In this document: positions 1-10,200 of the stretch, one piece after another
Numbering within the stretch: position 1 is the stretch's first letter
How the letters are laid out: each line of letters opens with the position of its first letter
NCBI RefSeq assembly: GCF_003259365.1
Contig: NZ_QLLY01000032.1
Location: 1-33,326, forward strand
Direction of reading: 5' to 3'
DNA: 33,326 nt
Origin: Streptomyces sp. PsTaAH-137
GTDB taxonomy: Bacteria; Actinomycetota; Actinomycetes; Streptomycetales; Streptomycetaceae
Translations under genes and position numbers: made by a program
The notes under the pieces: model-generated
Told to the model about the DNA's origin: nothing
Databases searched by the model: none
Seen by the model: only the letters and a program-made list of their open reading frames with translations

Positions 1-117
1 CGACTTCGTCGTGGAGTTGGGCGTCACTCCGTGACGCCTGCCGGATCCGCTCCGCGGCCCGGCGGCTCGGATTGCTCCGCGATCCGGCCTGGCAGGGCCA
101 CGCTCCGCGCGGCCCTG
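1..117. repeat. Tandem telomere-like hairpins
   Basis: Consecutive inverted repeats, each closed by a three-base pyrimidine loop on the + strand. 1-11 is CGAC-TTC-GTCG and may extend beyond the window. 20-38 is a perfect 8-bp stem with loop TCC at 28-30. 40-63 is an imperfect stem with loop TCC at 51-53. 68-86 is an 8-bp stem including one G.T pair, loop 76-78. 93-117 is an 11-pair stem with one mismatch, loop 104-106. On the minus strand the loops read GAA or GGA, the GNA type that forms very stable mini-hairpins. Streptomyces telomeres carry such palindromes on the 3'-overhang strand, which would be the minus strand if the replicon end lies to the left. The terminal CCCGCGG sequence of archetypal telomeres is not seen. 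These could be inner telomeric palindromes, a relic, or an unrelated hairpin array. Confidence 0.6.
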
Positions 118-130
118 TAAAAGCGGCTGG

Positions 131-376
131 CTACAGGGGGCGGTGCGGGTCTTCGTTCTGTGAGCGTCGTCTTGTTGAAAGGTTGGAGATCAGGACACAG
201 ACGAATACGAGGGCGGTGCCGGCCGGGACCATGATCTTTCCGGGGCTGCCTCCATCGACGATGCGCCATACCAGTAGGGCAACGGTGAGGCAGAGCATGG
301 GCCAGCACACCTTTGGAACCCAGCTGGATCCTGGTTTGGCCCAGTCTGGCGCTTCATGCTTCGGCAGCTGCGACAT
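131..376 (-). CDS. Small two-helix membrane protein
   Basis: An 81-residue protein with two hydrophobic stretches, around VCWPMLCLTVALLVWRIV and KIMVPAGTALVFVCVLISNL, separated by a short Gly/Ser-rich turn. The tail is basic (STRRRSQ), so both ends probably face the cytoplasm. The start at 376 (MSQLPKHEAP) is chosen because GGAGG lies five bases upstream. A longer reading from 463 has no comparable ribosome site. The family is not recognised and no enzymatic motif is present. It sits between the hairpin array and the helicase and is transcribed toward the hairpins. Function unknown. Confidence 0.6.
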   Translation of the reverse strand: MSQLPKHEAPDWAKPGSSWVPKVCWPMLCLTVALLVWRIVDGGSPGKIMVPAGTALVFVCVLISNLSTRRRSQNEDPHRPL

Positions 377-631
377 GTGATCCTCCCTGCATGCCGGATG
401 CCCGCGCCTGTCGCATACACACTCTCGGGTGGACTGCTCGAGCCTGAGCGGGCGTCGATGCAACCATGTGTGTCATGAAGATTGGTGAGCTAGATTATGG
501 GCTAGAGGCTGGCCCCCTGGCCCGGTGTCAAGTCGGGAATGACGCCAAGTTCCTCACGCCTCGGCGTCACGATTTCAGTCTATTCCAATTCGTGCCGAGG
601 ATACCTTTCGCGGGAACGGGAGATGGCAGTA

Positions 632-3314
632 ATGAAACTTCTACCGCATCAGGTCGAGGCCGTGGACGGCATTCTGAGGACACTTCAGGAACCAGCCGAT
701 GGAGAGATGCCGTCGCAGGGATTGCGGGCGCAGGTCGTGTCCGCGACAGGGTCGGGGAAGACGCTGATGGCGGTGGAAGCGGCCTGCCGGCTGAAGGCAC
801 GGCGGGTGTTGGTGTTAGTACCGACGCTGGACCTGCTGCTCCAGACTGCCGCCGCGTGGCGGGCCGACGGGCGTGGTGGTGCCTTCCTTGGGGTGTGTTC
901 GCTGCCTGCTGCGGGCAGTCAGGGAAGGGCGTGTACGACCAGTGATGTGGAACTGCGGTTGTGGCTGCGTGGCGTGGATCAGGTCACGGTGTTCGCCACC
1001 TACGCGCCGCTGGGTCTGCGCACCCTGCAGAGGGCTCACGCGGCCGGCGTCGGCGTGTGGGACTTGGTCGTCGTCGACGAGGCGCACCGCACCTCCGGGG
1101 ATGCGGGGAAGCCCTGGGCTGCGGTACATGATCAGCAGGAGGCTCCTGCGCGACGTCGTTTGTATATGTACGGCGACGCCGCGGGTGTGGGAGGCCGGTG
1201 GTGAAGCGCCTCGGATGGTGGCGTCGATGGACCGGGACAGTGCGGTGTTCGGGCCGGTGGCGTTCGAGCTGAAGCTCTCCGAAGCCATCCGCCGTGGCAT
1301 CGTCGCCCCCTACCAGGTCGTATGTGTCGAGATCGAGGACGAAGACCTCTACCGGGCCCTCCAAGACGCGCCGTTGGGTACCGACCGCGTGCGGGGTGCG
1401 AGGTTGGCGGCCCTGCAGACGGGGCTGTTGACGGCGGCCGCGGACGAGAAGCTGCGCAGGATCCTGACTTTCCACAGCCGTGTTTCGGAGGCGGAGGCTA
1501 TGGCGGCCGGAGTGCCGGCCGTCGCTGAGCAGCTGCATGCCGGTGATCCTGGCCGGTTCCCGGCGCCTGAGCGAGTGTGGGCGCAGTGGCTGTCTGGGGA
1601 GCACTCCCCCGCCCACCGCCAGGCCGTGCTCGCCGAGTTCGCTGCCGATCTCCTGCCCCACACGCAGGGGCGTGCGGTGAAGGCAGCGGTGCGGGTATTG
1701 GCGTCGGTCAAAGTACTGGGTGACGGGGTTGATACCGCACGGTGCGACGCGGTCGCGTTTATGGACACGCGTGGTTCCATGGTCGATATTGTGCAGATGG
1801 TCGGCCGTGCTTTGCGTATCCGACCTGGTGAGGGGAAACTCGCCACATTGATCGTTCCGGTATTTGTGCGGCCGGGTGAGAATCCCTCGGAGATGCTCAC
1901 CTCGTGGGCATACAGCAGCCTGACCAAGGTGCTGTCCGCCCTGCGAGCACACGACACGGAGACGATCGAGGCACTCGCCGACTCCCGTGTGCGCAGCGGC
2001 AGTTGGAGTGCTGGAGGCGGTCGGGGCGAGGCGATCGAGGTGGCCGGTGGCGACACCGAGGGTGGTGTCGCGGATGGTGTCGCGGGCGCGCGCGGTGTTG
2101 CGGGTGAGAGCGGCGTCGCGCGCCGGGACGAGCACAGCGCGGGCGGCGTAGGGCAGAACGGCCACGGCATCGCGGAGTCCGAGGGTGACGACGGTGAGGG
2201 CCAGGGAGCCGACGGCGGCCGTGGGGACGGCCGGCCGGTGGTGAGTAGGCTGGCGGCGGCGTTGCTGCGGTTCTCCAGACCGCGCGATCCTGCCCTACTC
2301 GCCCGGTTTATCCAGTTGCGGGTCATCGACCCGGAGAAGGTCTACTGGCGGCGCGGCATCGCCGCCTGCCTGCAATATCTCAAGGAGACCGGTGGCGAGC
2401 TGCTGAAGGCGCCGTACCGCTACGTGACACCAGATGACTGGGCGCCAGCCGGGTTCCCGCTCGGGGTGTGGCTGGCGGACCAGCGTAAGGCCTACAACGC
2501 CGAGATCCTCCCAGGCGAGCGGGTCCGGCAGCTCGACGCGCTGGGCATGGTGTGGAACGCCCACGACCACGCCTTCGGAGAAGGCCTCACTGTCGCGCGG
2601 GCGTGGGCTGACGAGCACGGGCACCTCCTCGCGCCGGTGAGCGCGGTGACAGCGGGCGGGTTCCCGATCGGGGCATGGCTGAAGAACATGCGGGCGGCGG
2701 CCAGGCAGGCCGTAGAGGCCGCCGCAGCGCACGAACAAAGCATGCCCGTGCCTCCGGGCGGGTGGGGGCTGTCGGAGAGCCGTCAGGACGCCCTCGACGC
2801 CATCGACCCCGGCTGGTGCCCGGTTTGGGACACCGGCTGGCAACGCTACTACCGGCTGGCCAAGAACCACCTCGACGACGGAGGAACACTCCCCCACAGC
2901 GGGTCCGGGGTGCTGGTCGTGCAGGGCGAAGACCTCGGGGCGTGGGTACAGGCGCAGCGGTTGGGGTGGGACAAGCTCGGACCGGCGCAGCAGTGGCTGC
3001 TCGAGTCAGTGCTCGGGATCGAGGAGGCCTCGCAGGACGAGCGGCCGGTACGACGCACCCAGGACGACAAGTGGACCCTCAACCTGACCGCCGCACAACG
3101 CTTCCACGCGCGAGAGGGGCATCTACAGGTACCCCGGAAGCACACAGAGCTCGTGCCTCTAGAGGAAGCCGGGCGTGGAGCGCTGGAAGCGGAGCGGGAC
3201 GCAGCCGGTGTGCCGGTCGCGTTGGGCATGTGGCTCGCCAACGTACGCAGGCGGGCTGACAAACTCACCGCCCAGAGGCGGACGGACCTCGATCAACTCG
3301 ACATCCGCTGGTAA
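632..3314 (+). pseudogene. TtrA-like DEAH helicase, frameshifted
   Basis: Superfamily 2 helicase with C-terminal helicase-associated (HA) repeats, about 893 residues once the frame is repaired. The first part (632-1168) has MKLLPHQVEAVDGI, Walker A SATGSGKT and motif II VVVDEAHRTSG. One extra T at 1169 breaks the frame between LYM and TATPRVWE (motif III), and the rest runs from 1170 to the TAA at 3314. Motif VI is DIVQMVGRALRIRPG. A Gly-rich linker follows (about 1990-2240), then HA-type repeats of the W...G..LGxWL..QR kind. The start at 632 has GGGAG nine bases upstream; 623 is an alternative. Size, HA repeats and place beside telomere-like hairpins resemble TtrA, a helicase-like protein encoded near the ends of Streptomyces linear replicons and linked to conjugal transfer. 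The break could be a true mutation or a sequencing error; there is no obvious slippery heptamer. Confidence 0.85.
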
Positions 3315-3702
3315 CGACACAGACCACCGTGAGAAGCAGGCGCCCATCAGTAGACCGAACTCCTCGGCCTGCCGACCATCCCCGCGGATGCAGGGAGCAG
3401 TTCGAGTCCGGGTCCCGGCACCAAATGCACGGGCGCCGAGCAGCAGGCCCGACGCGTCCTTCCCCGGCGCTTCCTTCGCCCAGGGACCATGCCAGAAGCG
3501 CGGGAGACCAAGCTCGCCGCGCTGCGCTCGTACGGGCTGCTACGGGCAATTCGCTTTGCGCAAAGATGCAGTCTGGGGCAAGAGCGAAGCAATGGTCCTC
3601 GTGACGCAAGACATGGCCAACCGATCCCGAACGGCACGCGCGCCACGAACAGCTTCGGTAGGGCCCCGGCAGCGAGGAATCGAAGGGAAGAACAGCGAAA
3701 AT
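3315..3702. other. Gap without a recognisable gene
   Basis: Between the helicase stop and the stop of the putative immunity gene. Short ORFs exist in all frames but none has a ribosome site plus recognisable protein. Base composition falls from GC-rich to more balanced toward 3700, marking the edge of the toxin-tail/immunity segment. Confidence 0.5.
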
Positions 3703-4023
3703 CTAAGGAGTCACGTAATCACCCCACCCAAATGTTGCCACGTAGGCGCGGGCCAGCAGATTTACCCCCCTTCCCCCTGCAGCGAAAATGAATATAGTGG
3801 CAACGCCAAACCATACTGCGAAGAATCCGCCTACAACTCCGCCCCACAAGGGGTCAGCAAAGTAAGAGGTAACAGCCACTGCGACTATCGTCACAAAAAG
3901 ACCTACGTGCGCCCCGAAGCGACTCACCCGCAGCGCTTGCCGGACGTTACTGCGATCACGCCTTAGGTCACTATAATACGCCTGCGAATCATGCTCTTCA
4001 CCGGAAGGGCGAACTTCGTGCAT
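3703..4023 (-). CDS. Putative membrane immunity protein for Rhs toxin
   Basis: A 106-residue protein. The first about 35 residues are charged (MHEVRPSGEEHDSQ...), followed by two hydrophobic helices (around VGLFVTIVAVAVTSYFA and GVVGGFFAVWFGVATIFIF) and a short tail. AAGGGG lies about eight bases before the ATG. It lies directly downstream of the Rhs gene on the same strand, which is where polymorphic-toxin immunity genes sit, and shares the lower GC of the toxin tail. An integral-membrane immunity protein would suit a membrane-acting toxin, since the Rhs tail itself has hydrophobic helices. A strong hairpin separates the two genes, so it may be transcribed partly from its own promoter. The family is not recognised; the role is inferred from position and topology. 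Confidence 0.6.
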   Translation of the reverse strand: MHEVRPSGEEHDSQAYYSDLRRDRSNVRQALRVSRFGAHVGLFVTIVAVAVTSYFADPLWGGVVGGFFAVWFGVATIFIFAAGGRGVNLLARAYVATFGWGDYVTP

Positions 4024-4211
4024 AACTTAACCCCTTACTCGACACTTCATTTGGATCCACCCAGAAACTCGAAAGTAGAAGATGGCCGATTGCATTGTAC
4101 CCGACCCTAATTCCCGTAGAGCAAGTTGCCCAGCTTCACCGTGCCACTCAACCGACAAGCCGCACGCTTTCTGGGCAAAAATTTGCGGACACATAGCATT
4201 CGGCCAGAGCC

Positions 4212-4256
4212 GGAGGGGTGTTGCAGAGAAACGCGAGATTCCCGCAACACCCCTCC
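4212..4256 (-). terminator. Hairpin after Rhs gene
   Basis: A perfect 13-bp inverted repeat (4212-4224 with 4244-4256, arm GGAGGGGTGTTGC) with a 19-base loop, beginning 12 bases past the Rhs stop codon. There is no long T tract, usual for actinomycete terminators. It could end or attenuate read-through into the immunity gene. Confidence 0.65.
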
Positions 4257-4267
4257 TGCAAAACTCT

Positions 4268-7200
4268 TTACCAGAGGCTCTTCAGGTGACTAAGCAACCT
4301 GTCCCCCATGGCGCCATAGTCGCGTGGAGCTATGCCTGCGAAGAGTGGATCAGACCCCTGCCTTGTAGTCAGACCAGCGCCCGTAGTCCCTTGCTTTGCA
4401 CCATTCCTCATTGCCCCGAAGGCACCTCTGCCAAAAGTAGCACCGAAAAATATGCCCTTCCCCTCCGCCTTCGCCGTTCTAGTCAGGTACTGAGCTCCTC
4501 CTCGTTGACGCTCCTGAGGAGACGCCACCGCCATGTGGGCACCAATTCCGGTTACGAAAAGAGCCGATGCTCCCACGATAAATAGCCCACCACCGCAAAC
4601 TACGGACGCGATACACGCCGCGGTACCTACTGTGGCCAAGACACCTATTCCAACGTCAACGCCCTTATGTCGCCACCAGGAAGCACTGCCGACGGTTTCG
4701 CTCACTTTGCTTCTGAGGCCTCCCCAGAATCCTTCATCCTTCGCATTCGATTCGGCCTGAGCTTCAGCCTTCTTTCGTTCCGCCTTAACCCAGGCTATGT
4801 ATCTTTTGTACTCGGCCTCGCGCTGCTTCTGTAGCTTTTCTCCGGCGCTGAGCTGAGAACTGGTGTACTTGGTTACACCCTTTCCCTTGACGTAGGTGTA
4901 CTTCTTTCCTGTGGCTTGTTGCGTGTAGTAGTTCTTGGACGGTTTTCCGCCCTGGTTTCGTGTGATCGATTCGTAGTTCTTACCGAATTCAACCTTGGTG
5001 ACGTCGGCCGTACTCTTCCCGGTCGAGCAGTTGTACTGGCCGGAGCGGCACTCTGGGTAGGCCTCACCGGTGGGGTCGGAGAAGGTGACGGGGTTGTTGT
5101 TGGCGTACTGGTAGGCGTTGTGCTGGGCCGGGTCGTCGGTGGTGAAGAGTGGGTCGACGGAGAGGAATCTTCCGGTTTGGGGGTCGTATTCGCGGGCTCC
5201 GAGGTGGGTGTATCCGGTGGGGTCGCTGGTTCCGCTGAGGAAGCCGCGGTCGCCGGGCCATGCGGTCGATCCGGTGTTGGTGCGTGCGCTGCCGAAGGGG
5301 AGTTGCTTGCGGCGGGTTACGGCCTGGCCGGTTCCGAAGGCGACGGCGAGGAGTGCGGTGCCCTTCTGGTCGGCGAAGAGGAACTGGAATCCGGATGCGT
5401 TGCGTACGGCGATGTTTTCGCCGTTGTGGGTGTAGTAGCGGGTGGCTTGCTTGGCTCCGGTGCTGGTGATGGTCAGTTCGTTGCCGGCGGGGAGGTAGGC
5501 GGTTGTGGATCCGTCTGTCTGCTTGGTCAGCATCCGGTTGCCGTTGGCGTCGTAGAGGTACTCGGTGCTCTTGCCGTTCTCGGTGACCTTCTGCAGGTGT
5601 CCTTCCGCGTCCCAGACGAGGTTCTGCGGGTGGTCGCCTCCGGTGCGGGTGGCGGTGTTGCCGGCGTCGTCGTAGGTGTAGGTCTCGGTGCCGGGGTCGT
5701 CGCCGCCCGTGGTGGTGATGCTGCCCAGGGCGTGAGCGTGCGGGTTGGCCGCGGTGGTCTCTGCGGGCTTGTAGGTGCGGTTGATGGTGTCCGCGCCGGT
5801 GGTGGTGGCGTGCTGGACGAGGCTGGTGCGCTGGCCGGAGTCGTCGTACTTGTAGCTCTGCCAGTAGGAGTCCGGGCCTCCCACGGTGCTCGAGTTGGGT
5901 GCGCTGGTGCAGGTGTCCGCGTGGTCCTTGGCGGTCCAGGCTTCGGTCATGCGCTGCAGGGCGTCCGTGGCGAAGCACTGGGTGTCGTAGGTGGTGGCGG
6001 CGTCTTGGCCGCCGGTCTCGGCGATACGGGTGACGTTGCCGGCGGGGTCATAGCCGTACCGGGTGTCGTCGATGCGCAGGGCGACGTCGCCGGAGATGGT
6101 GCGCTGGGTGAGCTGACCGGTGTGTTCGTCAAAGACGCGGTCGTCGTAGACCTTGCGGCCAAGGACGCCGTACTCGGTGCGGCCGGCGCGGCCGAAGACG
6201 TCGTAGTTGACGGTGTTGACGAGGGTGACCGCTCCCGCGGTGGTTTTGATGGGGAGGTTGCCCTCGCCGTAGACGGTGGTGACGCGCTCGGAGGGAAGGT
6301 TGCCGAGAGCGGGGTTGAGGGTCCATTCCTGGGCGCCGGTGTAGGTGTTGTATCCGAAGGTCCAGCTGTAGCTTCCGGCAAGGCTTCCCGCGCCGGCGGG
6401 CAGGGTGCTGGTCGACTTGGTGACCTGGTAGCGGTTGTCGTAGGTGTCGATGCTGTTGGTGTAGGCCTGGCCGTCGATGTAGCGGGTGTCGGAGGCGAGC
6501 TGGCCCTTGGCGACGGTGTCGTAGGACCAGGCGGCGCGCACGGTGTCGCCCTGCTTGAGTTCGGTGGTGCGGCCGAGGTCGTCGTACTTGTTGGTCAGAG
6601 TGATGTTGCGGGCGTCGGTGCTGGTGAGGGGACGATCGTCGTCGTCGTAGGTGGTGGTGCTGGTCCCCTTGTCCGGGTCGACGGACTTGGTCTCGCGGTC
6701 GCGGTGGTCGTATTTCCAGGCCCAGACGGTGTCTTCGGGGCCTGTGATCTTGTCGAGGTTGCCGCGGGGCTCGTAGGTGTAGCTGGTGGTCAGGTACTTG
6801 GTGCGTGCGGCGTCGGTGTATTCGCGCTTCTCGCTGGTGCGGCCGAGGGCGTCGACGACGGTAGTGGTGGCGGTGCCTCCCTGGGGCGGGATGACGGTGG
6901 TGCGGTCACCGCCGTACTCGGTCGTGGTGCGCCGGGTCTCGTCGCCGAAGCGCAGAGCGAGTGAGGCGGTGGTCCGTCCGGCGCCGTCGAAGCGGTTCTC
7001 GTTCGCGGCGGGGACCTTGGTGTCGTCGCCCGTGACCAGGGTGGCCGACGGGGCGCCGCTGGCGTAGTAAGCGCTGTAGCTCTTCCAGGCCAGGCCGCGG
7101 GTGTCGTAGAGGTTCTCGGTGACGATCTTTGCGGTGCTGGCGCCGATCGCCGCGGACTGGGTCTCCCGCTGGCGCATCAGGCCGTCGTAGAAGACGTACG

Positions 7201-10200
7201 AGGTGTCGTACGCGCCTGAGGAGTTAAGGGTCTTGGTGGTGACGACGGTGGGCTTGGTGCGGGTGATGGCGTAGGTGGTCTGGGCCGTGGGCTGGGTGGC
7301 GTGATCGGCCTTGGGCCAGCCGGCGTCCCAGGTCTTGGTGACGTGGCCGAGCGCGTCGTAGTCCATGTCGGCGCGCTTGCCGTTGGCGTCGATGGTGGCT
7401 GTGGTCAGGCCGCGCAGCGGTTCGGTGATCTCTTTGCTGGTGTGCCCGAGGGCGTTGGTCGTTGTCGTCTCGGTCGGGGCGCGTCCGGTGGTCGGGGTGA
7501 AGGTGACGTTGGTCGTGGCGCCTTCGGCGTCGGTGGACTGGGTCTGTCGGCCGTAGGCGTCGTACTTGCTGGTGGCGGTGGTGAGGTAGCCGGTGCCGTC
7601 TGCGTCCTGCTCATCTTCCCTGGTGGCGTCGCCCTTGGTCGGGGCGGTGGTCAGGGTCGTGGCGTTGTCGTAGTAGGTGCGGCTGGCGGAGATCAGGTCG
7701 TCGGGCAGGCTCGGCGTGGTGCCGCAGGGCTTAGCGACGGACTTGGTCTCAGCGACGAGATTGAGCAGGTTCTTGGTGGTGTTGCGGGTGTAGCTGGTGG
7801 TGGTGCACTGCTCGTCGCCGGATTTGGCGGTGTCTCCGGTCTCGGAGACGGAGTCGACCATTCCGTAGGAGTCGAAGGTGCGGGTGGTCTTGGTCAGTTG
7901 CGGGGCGCTGACGCCGGAGACGGTGGTGCGGGTCTGGTCTTCCTTTACGCCGGTCTGCCAGGCGTTCACCTCGGGCAGTTTGTCGGCTGTACGTGAGCGG
8001 GTGGCCACTGCGGCGGAGTGCCAGGGGGTGTAGCTGGTGGCCTCCACGAGGGCGCCGCCGTCGCCGTTGTAGGTGGCTTCTTCTCGGGTTTGGCCGGCGA
8101 ACGATTCGTGGTCGGTGATTTCGGTGCCGGTGGAGTCGGCGACCTTGGCTCCGTCGATGCCGCGGAAGTAGCGGGTCTCGCTCAGGGTCTGTTTGCCTTC
8201 GGCAGGGTCGCCGGTGAGGGTCTGCACCCGGCCGTAGCCGAGGCGGTTGCCCCAGGTGCGCTGGTCGGCCTTGGTGAACTCGTCGTCGTCCTTGCCCCAG
8301 GCCATTCCGTCGAGGTAGCGGTAGTCGGTGCGCTTGGTCGGCGCTCCCGCGACGTTGTCGGACTCCAGCATCTTGGTGACCACGTAGGTGTGGAACCAGT
8401 CCTGGTAGGGCTTGTAGTCGGCGGCGGGTGCGTCCGGTGGTGACCAGATCACCGGGTAGCAGCGCTTGCTGTTCGACGACGGCGTCGGCAGCGACGTGGC
8501 CGTGCAGTCGGGCTCCGAGTAGGTGACGCCGAGCGTGGAGCCGGTCTCGTTCTTGATGGCGGCGACTCGGTAGCGGACGTAGGGCGGGATCTCGTCGACG
8601 GCGCCCTCGACACGGTTGGGAAGCTGGATGCCGGACGTGGTCACCTCGGGAAGGCTGACGTCGGTGCCGCCGACGTGCCCGGTGCGGGTGATACCGGCCA
8701 GCCACAGTGACGGATCGGTGCCGTCGCCGGTGGCGGGGTACTGGTGACGCAGGGTCCAGGTGTCGACCTTCTGCAGTCCCTTGTCATCGCGCGCGTAGGT
8801 GGTGACGCCGGTCAGTCTTTTGCGGGTGAAGTAGGACGGGGACGAGTTGCCCTCACACGCCGAGGAGGACGTGCAGTACTTGTCGAACGGGACGTCCGGC
8901 CAGTACTTGGCGTTGTCCTTGGTGAACTTGTCCGTCGCGCAGTCGAAGGTCTCGGTGGGCAGGCACCGTTCGGCGACCGTGAACTCGGCCTTGGCGGCCG
9001 GGTCGGCGTAGTAGGCGCCGCTGCGCAGGCCGTACTCGATGCGCTTGAGGTAGCCGCCGCGGGTGTAGGGCGTCATGGTGCCCTTGTAGCTGCTGTCGAT
9101 GTTGCGCTGGTAGTAGTTGGACTCCTTGCCCCAGTAATAGACCATGGCATCGCCGTGGGGGTCGACGACCGCGTCGAGGTTCCAGCGCCAGGCCTGCTGG
9201 CACCAGGAGTCCGCGAAGGCGGAGGCGTGGCACTTCTCGCCGTCGTGGTTGCCGTACACGGGCACGGTCCAGACGGAGTTGGTCACGTCTTTGCCGTCGG
9301 CCCAGCCGTCCATCTTGTTGCGGCCGAAGTAGTACATGGTGCCGTCGGAGGAAGTGACACGCCAGTACTCGCCGTCGTTGTCACCGTTGGTGAGCGAGGT
9401 GTTGGTGAAGCGCTCGATGCGGGTGCCGTCGTCCTGCTTCTTCTTCCACACCCCGGTCTTGTCGTCCTTGACCAGTTCGCTGGACTCGCCGCCCAGGCTG
9501 AGGGTGGCGTTGTCGTTCTTCCAGCACAGGTCGCCGACCTTGGTCGAGGGGTTGTTGCCGCCGTCCTTGTCGTCCTCGCAGGAGACGTAGCGGCGCTCGA
9601 TCGAACCGGGCGACAGGGACCAGCCGTCGGCCACCCAGTTCGCCTGGTTGTTGGTCGCGGCGGTGCGGCCGTCGATCGACTGTGAGGAGTAGGACAGACC
9701 CAGGTCGGGGGTCAGGTCGCCCGGCACGCTCGGGGTGGGCATGTCGTAGCTCCAGGCGAAGCCGCCCGAGGAGCCGCCGGCGGACCAACTGCCCGACGGT
9801 GACAGTGGCGTGGCGCCGTAGTTGCCGGTGGGGCCCGATGCGGCTGCGGTCAGGGCCACCAGGGTCACGTCGTCCGCGGCGGTCAGACCGGTGGCCGACG
9901 TCTGGCTCTTCGTGGGCGCGAGAAGCCCCGAAGCGCTCTCGTCGTCTGCCACGGCCGTCAACGGGACATCGGCGGAAACGCTCTGCGCCTTGGGGTCGTT
10001 CGTCGACTTCAGCGGCGTGCCCGGCTTGCACTTGTGGGCCTTCGGACTGGTCAGTGCGCAGTCGTCCAGCACCGACGCCGTCAGGCGCGAGGACCAGTCA
10101 CCGCCGTACATCCCGGCGAAGGACGAGTAGTCAATCGTCAGCCGGACCGAGCTGTCGGCCTTCTTGGTGGAGGTGCCGCGCACCGCCATCAGGACACCGT

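Noticed and set aside
984..2165. 393-codon open frame on the - strand
   Set aside because: Antisense to the helicase. The helicase motifs on the + strand are unmistakable, and this frame shows none.
3390..3425. TTCGAGTCC followed by a CACCA-like string, suggesting the end of a tRNA
   Set aside because: The flanking bases do not form a T stem and no cloverleaf can be drawn upstream.
4916..6964. 682-codon open frame on the + strand, rich in Gly and Val
   Set aside because: It is antisense to the Rhs gene. The composition is what GC-rich codon bias produces on the opposite strand, and it has no domain or ribosome site.
8744..9685. 313-codon open frame on the + strand
   Set aside because: Antisense to the SpvB-like part of the Rhs gene; composition only.
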